Notes: generated from the letters alone by a model not told the origin. A stretch of DNA of 64,000 nucleotides from Siphonodentalium dalli (GCA_032622095.1 CP136064.1:114504004-114568003), one strand, 5' to 3'; shown: positions 11,940-24,614, numbered from the stretch's first letter. A program made the numbers and translations.

Positions 11940-13300
11940 CTCCATTAAATGGAGAAACTAAAGAGCCCATATTATGTAGACTAGTGTATAAATACTTACT
12001 TCATGCATTATTTTTATCAATTATATGTATTATAACTCCCATCAAGATAGGCTGTTATACAGAGGAAACAAAGCATGTACCAAGTGACAGTCTGTACCAA
12101 GTGACAGTCTCATGTCACGAAAGGCCTACTATGTGGACACCTTTTCTTATCAAAACGCTCTATTATGTAGGGGGTTATCAACCATTGGTCTGGAAAAGGC
12201 ATACGAGCGGAAGGCGTGTATACACATTTATTCGATGTACTCTTTAATCGTCGATTTCTCTTTATTGTCGTTAATTTATAGCATTATTAGTAGGAATCTA
12301 AACTCGCCGTTATATTGAGAAAATAATGCGTCAATACCAGTCAATACTGCTTTATTGGCGGTAAATGAAATTATTGAATCATGTATCGCAGCTAAACAAG
12401 CGAGACAACTGATCACAACACAAAAATTAGTAATATTTCTGAAGCCTTGAGTGGGTTGTAATACACAGTGTAAATTTTCATTATTGCTACCATTTAAGGA
12501 AACATGCCCCCGATAGGGCTACTATGCGAACACATGTCTATATTAATTTCACATATTCCTTACCGTTCATTCATATATACTCCAATCTCTCTGTTAATAC
12601 AGAGGCATCAAAACATTGGTCTGGAAAAGACCTACTATGTGGATGCGTGTATACATATTTACTTGATGTATTCTTTAATCGTTCATTTCTCTTTATTATC
12701 GTTCATTTATAGCATTATTAGAAGAAATTTAGTCTAAAATCTCCATTACATGAAGACAATAAAGAGCCCATATGGTGTAGACTAATGCATAAATACTTAC
12801 TTCATGTATTCTTTTCACCAATTATATTTATTGTACGTCCTATACATTTAGTCTGTTATACAGAGGAAACAAAGCATGTACTACGTGGCAGTTTCATATG
12901 ACGATAAGACCTACTATGTGAACACATGTGCATATTAATTTCACATATTCTTCTCAAAACGCGCTCTATTTTATACGGGGGTATCAAACATTGGTCTGGA
13001 AAAGGCATGCTATGTGGACGCGTGTATACATATTGACTTCATATATGCATTCATAGTTCATTTCTCTTAATTGTCGTTCATTTAATAGCATTATTAGTAG
13101 AAATATATTCTAAAACCGTCGGTATATGGAGAATATATAGCGTCAATACTGTTTTATTGTTGGTAACTCAAATTATTGCATCATGTATCGCAACTAAACA
13201 AGCGAGATAACTCATAAATTCTTAATAGTTCTGATGTCTATGGCAGTTCACACAGTGTATATTTTCATTGTTGTTACCATTTTAGTGCATACATTACTGA
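11940..13300. repeat. Long direct repeat (~800-bp spacing) in the left arm
   Basis: A block with AAAGAGCCCATAT, TAAATACTTACTTCATG, TGTTATACAGAGGAAACAAA and GCATGTAC lies at about 11951-12110 and again at 12751-12900. Each is followed by ACTATGTGGAC, GGTCTGGAAAAG and TCGTTCATTT motifs. A partial third copy lies at 12500-12740. The mirrored version occupies about 18930-20290. Confidence 0.75.
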
Positions 13301-14560
13301 TTTCTGTGTAAGAACGCTGGTCTCCATTGTTGTTATGATTGTGCCTATAACTGTCCATATTCTTAAAGCAAGTACGGTACCTCTATGTGATATGATCTAT
13401 ACAAAATTCCATTTTCACAGGTAAATCACGTATAAACGCTCTTTAATGTATAGTTAAACTGAGTTTTCACATGCAGGGCTATGTCTTTGTGGACTATATA
13501 CGTGGTATACTTCAGTATATACACGAAGTGAATGTGTTCTAAGTATGCGTATCTGATTTATGTATACGTCCGTGTTTCTTAAAGCAAATCCAATACATAT
13601 TAGTGCGTTATATTATGATGTACATTAAGTGCCCTTTTCACTGTTAAATCAAGTAAAAAAGCCCTCTACTATAGTTAACTATTCAGTTCCACATACGCTA
13701 TAAGCTCTATGGTGGTCCGGTGTGTCTTATCAATATGCCATTATATGCACGAATGTAATGTGTTCAAATATGTGGGTTATGATGTATACTTTAATGTTAA
13801 AGTATATAAGCACTCTTTAAGATATGCATATGCAGAATGTTGCCTCTTTACACTGACAGAAAAAAAAGGAATATATAATTTTGAGTACTACTCTTCATAA
13901 AACGTTAGAAAACCATAATCTAACAACGAATATCGAAGAACAATGTAATTACTTGATAAGCATTGTAAATATTTCGTCTGTTTTAAATAAAATGGAAATA
14001 TTTCGTCTATTTGAAATACAGTTGGAAGCAACAATCAAGTATTTAAATGAAATTTGGACCAAAATCTTATAATTTGAGAAAACGTATATAATTTCTATCG
14101 AAGTCTTATAATAAAGGAAGGCTTTGTGCGAATCCATTCGGTCTAATGTGTGAATGTGCTCATCATCGCAAATATAATGATGCAGAAATGAATATTTCCT
14201 AGAAAAATGTTAACATAGCTTGTATTTAACCGAAATAATATAGCATTTGAGTTAAAATGTTTCATATTAGGACCATAACGAACCAATGCATAAAAATACA
14301 ATATTTTGTTTTTCATTCTCGATCAAAATAATGCAGGGTTGTCAATTATCAACAAAAAACAAATACTTTGAAACAAAAACGATGACATAAGAAGGAATAT
14401 CCAAGAGCTAGTGTGAAAATAACCCTCACATTTATAAAAAAAAACAATAAAAATTCAGTTTTCGAGTAAGTCCTTCAAAATTATTGAATGTTTTCGTCTA
14501 TGTTGGATCAAATTTGACACAAAAATCAATTAGCTCACCAACAGTTCGCGCAATATCTCA
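13301..14560. other. Left arm, AT-rich non-coding
   Basis: No recognisable gene. Small ORFs at 13709-14137 are mirrored at 18096-18524 because the arms are copies. Confidence 0.45.
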
Positions 14561-15720
14561 TATTTTGAGAAAACGTTTGCAATTTTAGACAACAATATTG
14601 CTAGTGAAGGTGAATATTTCATCCTGGAACTCATGAAATATGATAAAAATAGATGTAAAGACACTTCACGAGCCCTCATATCTTTGAGTTATGAACATAA
14701 AGTCATCTCATAGTGCCATTGTACCCCATAATTTGGTCAGGAGAAATATGTATTTCATATTTGACCCTTCATCTGTGGTATAAAATGAATTAAGGGACAT
14801 GGGAGTGGTGTCCCTAGACATTAACCTAGAGCATAAATTGACTCAATTATGCAATTTTAGGCAACATTCTTGCCAGGGAAAGTGTATATTTCATGTTGGA
14901 ACTCATCCAATGTGATAAACATGCATCAAAAGACACTTAATGAGCTCTGATGACTTTGAGTTATGACAACAACGGCATCTCATACTAGATTGTAAGCCAT
15001 AATTTGGTCAGGAAAAGTGTAAATTTCATATTTTATCCTACATGTGTTTTAACAATCAATGTAATTACACCCCATCGGTCGCCTAGACACAGCGTAAATG
15101 TTCTCAAGTTTTCAATTGTAGGCCACAATGTCGGCAGTGAAGGTAAACATTTCATGTTGGAACCCATGAAATGTGATAAAATGGATAAAAAGACACTTCC
15201 TGAGTCCTTATGACTGAGTTATGAACATAAAGGGAACTCATAGTGTATTGTAGGTCATAATTTGGTCAGGAAAATTGTAAATTTCATGTCTTAAGCTCCA
15301 TGTGTTTTAAAAATATATGTAATTACAACCATTGGGTCCCTAGAGATCAACCCACAGTCCATATGTAGTCCATATGCAATTTTAGGGAACAGTATTGCTA
15401 GTGAAGGTGAACATTCCATGCTGGAACTCATGAAATATGATAAAAATAGATGAAAAGACACTTTCTGAGGCCTTGGTCGGGAGAAATGTGTATTGTATTT
15501 TGACCCTTGATGCGTGGTAGCAATCAATGAAATTACACCCCATGGTATCCTCAGATATGAAACAACATCATAAATGCACTCAGTTTTGGCAATTTAGACA
15601 ACATTGTTGATAGGGAAGTTGTACATGTCATGTTGGAACTGGTGAAATGTGATAATAATTGATCAAAAGACACTCGATGAGCCCTGATGGGTTTCAATTA
15701 TGGTCATAAAGGCATATGAT
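14561..15720. repeat. ~265-bp satellite-like repeat (left arm)
   Basis: The phrases CATAATTTGGTCAGG, TTCATGTTGGAACTCATG, AAAGACACTT and TGACTTTGAGTTATGA recur in the same order about four times. CATAATTTGGTCAGG occurs near 14728, 14999 and 15258. Units are diverged, so the array is older than the arm homogenisation. Its mirror is at 16512-17660. Confidence 0.8.
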
Positions 15721-15971
15721 AGTGTCATTATACAACGGGGAAATTTGTGAAGCGCTAACAAAGCGTATCTGCACGGTGTTATACGAATCAAAATGATCCT
15801 GATATAAGAAATGCAATCTAGATCATACTCAGTATCTTCGTATCGACTGAATATATCGTTATTCGATGGTGTTCCTGACATACCTCCGTCTTTACTTTTC
15901 TTATGCTTTTGTAGATTGTAGTTCGTCGATAATATCTTTCTGCACAAATGGCACCCGTGTATTGTCTCGAA
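15663..15971 (-). pseudogene. Zinc-finger-like ORF fragment, left copy
   Basis: Minus-strand frame with HGCHLCRKILSTNYNLQKHK, then GGMSGTPSNNDIFSRYEDTE. CxxC plus a His twelve residues on resembles the first three ligands of a C2H2 finger, but the fourth ligand is not in place. There is no ATG before the finger. An identical frame lies at 16261-16569 in the right arm. It may be the N-terminal remnant of a transposon or host zinc-finger protein; I do not recognise the family. Confidence 0.4.
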
Positions 15972-16100
15972 TCATGGGGAAGAACTATCGTCCTTATACC
16001 AGCGAAAAGATGAGCAAATATGGTGTGGTATTATAAACTCGCCGCGTTCGTACCTCTATTTATCGTTTAGAGTAATTGTTCTTAGATAAAAAATAGGCGC

Positions 16101-16130
16101 ACGTGCGGCCCCCTCATCCCCCCTGCCGCC
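16101..16130. other. GC-rich 30-bp spacer at the palindrome centre
   Basis: This C-rich spacer (GTGCGGCCCCCTCATCCC and on) separates the two arms. The arm ends are AGATAAAAAATAGGCGC on the left and GCGCCTATTTTTTTTATCT on the right, which differ by two T residues. GCGGC and GCCGC inside the spacer can extend the stem, leaving a very short loop. GC content is far above that of the surroundings. Confidence 0.9.
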
Positions 16131-16260
16131 GCGCCTATTTTTTTTATCTAAGAACAATTACTCTAAACGATAAATAGAGGTACGAACGCGGCGAGTTTAT
16201 AATACCACACCATATTTGCTCATCTTTTCGCTGGTATAAGGACGATAGTTCTTCCCATGA

Positions 16261-16569
16261 TTCGAGACAATACACGGGTGCCATTTGTGCAGAAAGATAT
16301 TATCGACGAACTACAATCTACAAAAGCATAAGAAAAGTAAAGACGGAGGTATGTCAGGAACACCATCGAATAACGATATATTCAGTCGATACGAAGATAC
16401 TGAGTATGATCTAGATTGCATTTCTTATATCAGGATCATTTTGATTCGTATAACACCGTGCAGATACGCTTTGTTAGCGCTTCACAAATTTCCCCGTTGT
16501 ATAATGACACTATCATATGCCTTTATGACCATAAGTGAAACCCATCAGGGCTCATCGAGTGTCTTTTGA
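16261..16569 (+). pseudogene. Zinc-finger-like ORF fragment, right copy
   Basis: Mirror of the left-arm copy, with one substitution seen (AAGTGAAACCC here where the left arm implies AATTGAAACCC). The frame is open from 16261, after a TGA at 16258-16260. The Cys codons are at 16279 and 16288. The frame ends in the satellite-like repeat at TGA 16567. The two copies diverge away from the palindrome centre, each starting about 140 bp from it. Confidence 0.4.
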
Positions 16570-17660
16570 TCAATTATTATCACATTTCACCAGTTCCAAC
16601 ATGACATGTACAACTTCCCTATCAACAATGTTGTCTAAATTGCCAAAACTGAGTGCATTTATGATGTTGCTTCATATCTGAGGATACCATGGGGTGTAAT
16701 TTCATTGATTGCTACCACGCATCAAGGGTCAAAATACAATACACATTTCTCACGACCAAGGCCTCAGAAAGTGTCTTTTCATCTATTTTTTATCATATTT
16801 CATGAGTTCCAGCATGGAATGTTCACCTTCACTAGCAATACTGTTCCCTAAAATTGCATATGGACTACATATGGACTGTGGATTGATCTCTAGGGACCCA
16901 ATGGTTGTAATTACATATATTTTTAAAACACATGGAGCTTAAGACATGAAATTTACAATTTTCCTGACCAAATTATGACCTACAATACACTATGAGTTCC
17001 CTTTATGTTCATAACTCAGTCATAAGGACTCAGGAAGTGTGTTTTTATCCATTTTATCACATTTCATGGGTTCCAACATGAAATGTTTACCTTCACTGCC
17101 GACATTGTGGCCTACAATTGAAAACTTGAGAACATTTACGCTGTGTCTAGGCGACCGATGGGGTGTAATTACATTGATTGTTAAAACACATGTAGGATAA
17201 AATATGAAATTTACACTTTTCCTGACCAAATTATGGCTTACAATCTAGTATGAGATGCCGTTGTTGTCATAACTCAAAGTCATCAGAGCTCATTAAGTGT
17301 CTTTTGATGCATGTTTATCACATTGGATGAGTTCCAACATGAAATATACACTTTCCCTGGCAAGAATGTTGCCTAAAATTGCATAATTGAGTCAATTTAT
17401 GCTCTAGGTTAATGTCTAGGGACACCACTCCCATGTCCCTTAATTCATTTTATACCACAGATGAAGGGTCAAATATGAAATACATATTTCTCCTGACCAA
17501 ATTATGGGGTACAATGGCACTATGAGATGACTTTATGTTCATAACTCAAAGATATGAGGGCTCGTGAAGTGTCTTTACATCTATTTTTATCATATTTCAT
17601 GAGTTCCAGGATGAAATATTCACCTTCACTAGCAATATTGTTGTCTAAAATTGCAAACGT
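16512..17660. repeat. ~265-bp satellite-like repeat (right arm mirror)
   Basis: Reverse complement of 14561-15720, with the same unit order and rare substitutions. Confidence 0.8.
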
Positions 17661-20600
17661 TTTCTCAAAATATGAGATATTGCGCGAACTGTTGGTGAGC
17701 TAATTGATTTTTGTGTCAAATTTGATCCAACATAGACGAAAACATTCAATAATTTTGAAGGACTTACTCGAAAACTGAATTTTTATTGTTTTTTTTTATA
17801 AATGTGAGGGTTATTTTCACACTAGCTCTTGGATATTCCTTCTTATGTCATCGTTTTTGTTTCAAAGTATTTGTTTTTTGTTGATAATTGACAACCCTGC
17901 ATTATTTTGATCGAGAATGAAAAACAAAATATTGTATTTTTATGCATTGGTTCGTTATGGTCCTAATATGAAACATTTTAACTCAAATGCTATATTATTT
18001 CGGTTAAATACAAGCTATGTTAACATTTTTCTAGGAAATATTCATTTCTGCATCATTATATTTGCGATGATGAGCACATTCACACATTAGACCGAATGGA
18101 TTCGCACAAAGCCTTCCTTTATTATAAGACTTCGATAGAAATTATATACGTTTTCTCAAATTATAAGATTTTGGTCCAAATTTCATTTAAATACTTGATT
18201 GTTGCTTCCAACTGTATTTCAAATAGACGAAATATTTCCATTTTATTTAAAACAGACGAAATATTTACAATGCTTATCAAGTAATTACATTGTTCTTCGA
18301 TATTCGTTGTTAGATTATGGTTTTCTAACGTTTTATGAAGAGTAGTACTCAAAATTATATATTCCTTTTTTTTCTGTCAGTGTAAAGAGGCAACATTCTG
18401 CATATGCATATCTTAAAGAGTGCTTATATACTTTAACATTAAAGTATACATCATAACCCACATATTTGAACACATTACATTCGTGCATATAATGGCATAT
18501 TGATAAGACACACCGGACCACCATAGAGCTTATAGCGTATGTGGAACTGAATAGTTAACTATAGTAGAGGGCTTTTTTACTTGATTTAACAGTGAAAAGG
18601 GCACTTAATGTACATCATAATATAACGCACTAATATGTATTGGATTTGCTTTAAGAAACACGGACGTATACATAAATCAGATACGCATACTTAGAACACA
18701 TTCACTTCGTGTATATACTGAAGTATACCACGTATATAGTCCACAAAGACATAGCCCTGCATGTGAAAACTCAGTTTAACTATACATTAAAGAGCGTTTA
18801 TACGTGATTTACCTGTGAAAATGGAATTTTGTATAGATCATATCACATAGAGGTACCGTACTTGCTTTAAGAATATGGACAGTTATAGGCACAATCATAA
18901 CAACAATGGAGACCAGCGTTCTTACACAGAAATCAGTAATGTATGCACTAAAATGGTAACAACAATGAAAATATACACTGTGTGAACTGCCATAGACATC
19001 AGAACTATTAAGAATTTATGAGTTATCTCGCTTGTTTAGTTGCGATACATGATGCAATAATTTGAGTTACCAACAATAAAACAGTATTGACGCTATATAT
19101 TCTCCATATACCGACGGTTTTAGAATATATTTCTACTAATAATGCTATTAAATGAACGACAATTAAGAGAAATGAACTATGAATGCATATATGAAGTCAA
19201 TATGTATACACGCGTCCACATAGCATGCCTTTTCCAGACCAATGTTTGATACCCCCGTATAAAATAGAGCGCGTTTTGAGAAGAATATGTGAAATTAATA
19301 TGCACATGTGTTCACATAGTAGGTCTTATCGTCATATGAAACTGCCACGTAGTACATGCTTTGTTTCCTCTGTATAACAGACTAAATGTATAGGACGTAC
19401 AATAAATATAATTGGTGAAAAGAATACATGAAGTAAGTATTTATGCATTAGTCTACACCATATGGGCTCTTTATTGTCTTCATGTAATGGAGATTTTAGA
19501 CTAAATTTCTTCTAATAATGCTATAAATGAACGATAATAAAGAGAAATGAACGATTAAAGAATACATCAAGTAAATATGTATACACGCATCCACATAGTA
19601 GGTCTTTTCCAGACCAATGTTTTGATGCCTCTGTATTAACAGAGAGATTGGAGTATATATGAATGAACGGTAAGGAATATGTGAAATTAATATAGACATG
19701 TGTTCGCATAGTAGCCCTATCGGGGGCATGTTTCCTTAAATGGTAGCAATAATGAAAATTTACACTGTGTATTACAACCCACTCAAGGCTTCAGAAATAT
19801 TACTAATTTTTGTGTTGTGATCAGTTGTCTCGCTTGTTTAGCTGCGATACATGATTCAATAATTTCATTTACCGCCAATAAAGCAGTATTGACTGGTATT
19901 GACGCATTATTTTCTCAATATAACGGCGAGTTTAGATTCCTACTAATAATGCTATAAATTAACGACAATAAAGAGAAATCGACGATTAAAGAGTACATCG
20001 AATAAATGTGTATACACGCCTTCCGCTCGTATGCCTTTTCCAGACCAATGGTTGATAACCCCCTACATAATAGAGCGTTTTGATAAGAAAAGGTGTCCAC
20101 ATAGTAGGCCTTTCGTGACATGAGACTGTCACTTGGTACAGACTGTCACTTGGTACATGCTTTGTTTCCTCTGTATAACAGCCTATCTTGATGGGAGTTA
20201 TAATACATATAATTGATAAAAATAATGCATGAAGTAAGTATTTATACACTAGTCTACATAATATGGGCTCTTTAGTTTCTCCATTTAATGGAGATTTTAG
20301 AGTAATAATATGAATGAACTATGACTAGAATACATCGAAGAACCAGACACCAATGCCATACTCCTACCATCCATGGAGCAATTAATATACATGATATAAG
20401 ACATAAAATACAACAGACAGTATCGTGTGCAACCGCTAAGGTATCATATGAATGAACCGTCATACACAATGATGTTACAACCAAAACTGCCTTATGGACG
20501 AAATACTGGAACTGATTATACATTTGATACCCGACATGTCATTCCACTCTATACATGGTCAGTTCGATATCTTGCGAAAGTGACGTGCACCTTTAAGGTA

Positions 20601-22339
20601 TGTGACCAAAATGTGTTGTATTGTATTCTATATGACCATTTCTGCAGTAAATAACGACACATCATTACTAGTGGGACTATGTGTGAAGCTCTTTGAATTA
20701 AATGAGCTTACTATGGTGGACATGTTTAACCAGATACGTGCTTCAAATAAGAAAATGTTGGGATTTAAATTTAAGCTTAATTAGCCCTTCAAGCTTTCCA
20801 AATCAAGGTTATGGCGTGAAACAACCTGGAGAGAAAGATTTTATTTAGTTACTAATGTGGGTTCAAATAGAAACACATGGCGAAGGCCATGATTCGAGCC
20901 TGTATGGCGCTTCATAGCCCATTAAAGGCGCGCCGATGGGTGTGGTTAACTTTAATATGTCATGTGTAGACCAGAAGCCACGAGGAACCCATTGCTGTCC
21001 ATGTCTGTACCCCATATATACTGCTATATGCAGGACCTCAGTTTCTCCTTTCCTGTATGGCTATTCCAAACCCATTTAGTGCAATGCGTTTGAAAATATA
21101 CAGACCGTTATTAAGAAGGATCGCTGATGCGTATAATATAACCAATATTTAGTCAAAATTTTAAGAAAACCCATTATTGAAACATTGCGTTTGATAGTGT
21201 AGGAATTTGACCATATAATGGTTATCAGTGAAGTGATGACATGTGCACTAAATTACCTCAGTCAGTAAAGGCTAGTTCAGACCATATGAGAACCACACTC
21301 ACCACCCATGCCTATACCCAAACAAACACCATGGCGACAGCGAAACACTACGAAGCTTCTCCCCACACGGACACTGTTGTCTTCCATGGATAATTTCTGA
21401 TCCCATGTTGAGACCAAATTTCAGCCAAAGGGATCCCGTGGTTTCTGAGAAAATTATATTACAATTATGTACGGATGACGGACGAAGAGTGACTGGTTTT
21501 AGTTTCCACACAGATGTGTACCAACACGTTTTGAGACTGATATAGATGAAGTGTCCCTTTTATTATTGTTACGATGTGAAGTTGGCTAGTTCATACCCGT
21601 AGTATCAGTTTCACTGGCCAGTGTCACTTAGAAACAATATTACGGATCATTGTCACATACAAAGGTCTTCAAAGGGAAGTCTATAATATGAGTAATATTT
21701 TCGCGGGCTTTTAAAGTTGTATATATATATATATATATAATAGGTGTGGCTTCACATTAGCAAAGATGTCCCAAGGAACATGCACACCATGAAAGGAGGA
21801 AATATTAATAATCAAGGATGTATTCTAAATACAGGGGGAGGGGGTAATTTAATTTGTTACAGTCAATGGAGCGATTAGGAATGAATAAATTATGGAAAAC
21901 AAGATGTGAAGAGGCCTATATGACATCTGTAGAGCGTGCTACCTATATGACATCTGTAGAGCGTGATAACGGATTTAGTCATAGAAAGAGTAATATCCAA
22001 GATGGATGCCTCGTTCAAATTCTATAGAGCCCATCTGGAGGTGCTACTAAACAAGGAATTTTTTCAAAAACTTGGAGATGAAAGTGGATATTCGAAGATT
22101 ATGAGGGATTAGAAGTTGTAAGAAAAAGAAGAGCGAATAAAAACAGGAAGTGGTAGATAAAAAAGAGGGATAAAAAAAAGATAACAAAGAAAAATTATGA
22201 ATAAATAGAGGATATCCACCCTTTTTCAGTGGATATGGGTTATATCTCATGAGTGATGACAAAACATTGAATTTCCACGATATGATCAAATAATAAGCAT
22301 GTGATACAACGCTTAGCCGATGGGTGTGGAGTCAGCCGG
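17661..22339. other. Right arm interior, mirror of 9891-14560
   Basis: It holds reverse complements of the non-coding stretches and direct repeats of the left arm. No additional feature is present that the left arm lacks. The (TA)n run at 21722-21738 is longer than its mirror. Confidence 0.7.
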
Positions 22340-22870
22340 TAGGTTTCACGAGGGATTGCGTCAGATTCCAATGACTCAGGCGTTGCGCCGGAAGTAGGGA
22401 TTGCGCCAGATTCGAATGACTCAGGCATTGCGCCAGAAGTAGGGATTGCGTCAGATTCGAATGACAGGCATTGCAGGAGGCAGAGTTTCTTATGGGCTGG
22501 ATCTTATTCTAGGGTTTAGGAGACGTGTGTAGACCACTCAATATCCCTCAGGTGTAGTGTGGAACCCTTAGAAGTGGCAGTGTGTTAGATATATTAAAAG
22601 ACAGTTAATTTTAATTTAATTTTAAATTATTTTTAAATTTTAGAAAAAGTTGAATTTTTTTAAGTTTTTCATATTTTTTTAATTTTTAATTTTTGTTTCT
22701 TTTTGAAAAGTTTTTAAAGTTTTTTGAAATTTTTGAGTATTTTGAAGTTTTTAAACTTTTTAGAAATTTTTGAAGTTTTTGAAATTTTAGAAATTTTTGA
22801 AGTTTTTGAAATTTTTGAAATTTTTGAAGTTTTTGAAATTTTTGAAGTTTTGAATTTTTTTAAGTTTTCA
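22340..22870. repeat. Mirror of the minisatellite and A-rich repeat
   Basis: The ~46-bp minisatellite (about 22340-22475) and the T-rich 18-bp repeat (22594-22870) mirror 9381-9890. Small length differences in the T-rich part are among the few differences between the inner arms. Confidence 0.8.
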
Positions 22871-23129
22871 ATGCGAGTGTCACTTTAACATTATCCCACA
22901 GTGTGCGCCATGTGTTACTTTAACATTCATCCATAGTGAGTGTCACTTTAATAATCATCCCCAGTGAGAGCCTAGTGTCCCTTTAACATTCAAGACTGAA
23001 GCTACCCCACCGAGATCATCACGTGATATACATGTAGATAATATACCATTCATATGGAGAAGTCTGGATATAACCAGCGGGTCATGTCCGGTCATGTCCA
23101 ACCGGTACAAATAGACCATGATGCAATGC

Positions 23130-23189
23130 GTGGGCGGAGATTATAGGTCAAACTGTCTAACGGGAGTACTGCATATAGGTCGGATAGAG
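23130..23189 (+). pseudogene. Start of the VDNFD-type gene, cut by deletion (right arm)
   Basis: The frame runs through RSDRVIVPEMAPNRVGIIS and then breaks at the junction to AGACCGAGAACC. In the left arm the same frame continues into LHNITGQQN and the remaining ~1 kb. The left version is a continuous gene, so the right arm most simply has a deletion rather than the left an insertion. Exact codon edges are approximate. Confidence 0.6.
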
Positions 23190-24163
23190 TTATCGTTCCT
23201 GAAATGGCACCAAACAGGGTGGGTATCATCAGCAGACCGAGAACCAAGAGAAAATGGTTTGTGGTATCGACTTTCCCGCGTATATATTATGAAGGAAGGC
23301 GAAGTAAACGTTTAATTTAATTTTATTCAATATGTTTTCAAATTAGTCATGTAGATTGCTGATGCATTAGGCTATACATGCTATCGAGATTGTGAAATTA
23401 CAATGCATTATACAACAATACGGTAGGAATTTGGTTTCACTGGTTGAAAACCCATAAAATTTGAGATTTATTAAACATAATTAGGCATATATATTCCTAA
23501 AGTGTGTAAGATGTGGATTGTTTACACTTGAATACATCTATTTACGAATGAAATTTGTAAAAATATTCAGTGGTCCAATATTTCGCTAAAAAATTAACTT
23601 TTTGTAATTTATTGAAAAATCTAGAAAAAAATCAGAAATTTTGGGATAGGGAAAATATTTCTTAATATCTCAACTAAACGGATACGAATTGCATATTGGG
23701 TTTTAGTACATCTTATAGCATATTCTTTGTGTCAGTTTTTTAACGCACATTAAGAATCTTAGTCTATTTTGTTTAGAAGTTATCGCATCTTATGTGCGGG
23801 CAATTTTTTTTAATTTTCGATATTATTCATGAAATAAATAAGATTTTTTTGCAAAATAATATATTTCGTCTGATATAAAACTATCCGTTCTTATTGAACT
23901 TATAGATAAGACTTTGCGCAATATACACACGCTTGGGATATGTTCCTAAACATAACTTGTGAATTTATATGTATTTTTTAGTGAATTAAAATATCTTCGG
24001 CAAATTTTGAGAGAAAAAAATGGTAAACAGGCTGTAGTATCTCTATGCGACGGCAGATCGCTGATCACCTCCAATGTCATAATGCTCCTGGATAATACCT
24101 ATCAGGAAATACCAGTCGCAACTTCTGCTCTCTCCGGTAGCACCTACCTCCGCCACAACCTGG
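23190..24163. repeat. Outer, diverged part of the right arm
   Basis: Inverted counterpart of 7067-8010, with clearly more differences than the inner arms. Conserved stretches such as AAATTTGGTTTCACTGGTTG alternate with indel-rich AT tracts. Homology ends at about 24163 within CAACCTGGT. Confidence 0.75.
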
Positions 24164-24612
24164 TCTACAAAGGAAAAGACAGTCCATCAACATCAAGATC
24201 GACAATGAGACAATCCAACCATCCGACCAAGGAATAACCTTAGACCAAAAAAATTACCTCAACCCACACATCAATAAGATAGCCGACAAAGCCCGAAAAA
24301 GTACCAACCTACTAAGACATCCTTAACTCAGCACTGGAGGAGTTGATACCCAACTCAGAAGGACTAAGAGCACAATTCGAAACACAACACCTGTTTTCAG
24401 CAGCCTCCAGCATTCAACCTACAACATCCAATAAGAACAAGAAAAGAAGTGACAAAAAAGAGAGATATTTTTCACCTTTTCATCATCATGTCATGTGCTA
24501 TGTAACATATCCATGACCCAACCCCAAAATGTCCAAAGTGAGTTGCAGGGGAGGGTACCGCCTCTTCCAAATCCTCCCGGGTGTAATCCCAAATTCCCAA
24601 TAAATAAAAAAA
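24163..24612 (+). mobile_element. LINE 3' fragment (RT thumb and tail)
   Basis: From about 24165 the plus strand reads RKRQSINIKIDNETIQPSDQ, then GITLDQKNYLNPHINKIADK and ARKSTNLLRH, ending at a TAA (about 24326). This is the thumb-region pattern (LGITLDxK, HIxKI, KA) found after the YADD palm in Jockey/CR1-type LINE ORF2. A few residues before GITLD, normally ending in YL, appear deleted. About 290 bp of likely 3' UTR follow, ending in AATAAATAAAAAAAAAA at 24598-24614. The 5' truncation lies exactly where the giant inverted repeat ends. Confidence 0.7.
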
Positions 24613-24614
24613 AA

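Larger units (their letters stand above)
7067..16100 (+). repeat. Left arm of a ~17-kb inverted repeat
   Basis: The sequence from here to 16100 recurs as its reverse complement at 16131-24163. Paired landmarks (9803-9991 with 22240-22428, 11449-11631 with 20602-20784, 13709-13900 with 18333-18524) all give a symmetry centre at 16116 +/- 1. From about 9017 inwards the arms differ only by rare substitutions and microsatellite length. From 7067 to 8010 the match to the other arm is clearly lower, by eye roughly 10-15% different with indels. The left arm holds about 1 kb (8011-9016) missing from the right. Confidence 0.95.
16131..24163 (-). repeat. Right arm of the ~17-kb inverted repeat
   Basis: Reverse complement of 7067-16100. 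Near-identity holds from the centre to about 23189. A clean junction at 23189 (CATCAG then CAGACCGAG) marks loss of the ~1 kb present at 8011-9016 in the left arm. Beyond it, 23190-24163 aligns to 7067-8010 with visibly more substitutions. Homology stops at about 24163, where a LINE 3' fragment begins. Confidence 0.95.

Noticed and set aside
9803-22428. Pairs of identical small ORFs on opposite strands, as possible duplicated genes
   Set aside because: They are symmetric only because the palindrome arms are copies. Most lie in minisatellite or AT-rich sequence and show no family.
7067-24163. The palindrome as purely a chimeric-read assembly artefact
   Set aside because: Not excluded for the inner part, but the diverged outer inverted segment, the arm-specific 1-kb difference and the rare substitutions argue against a simple artefact. 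Kept as a finding with a direct test.
7067-24163. The palindrome as a Maverick/Polinton with long terminal repeats
   Set aside because: No integrase, polymerase B or capsid genes and no unique interior; the arms meet at a 30-bp spacer.
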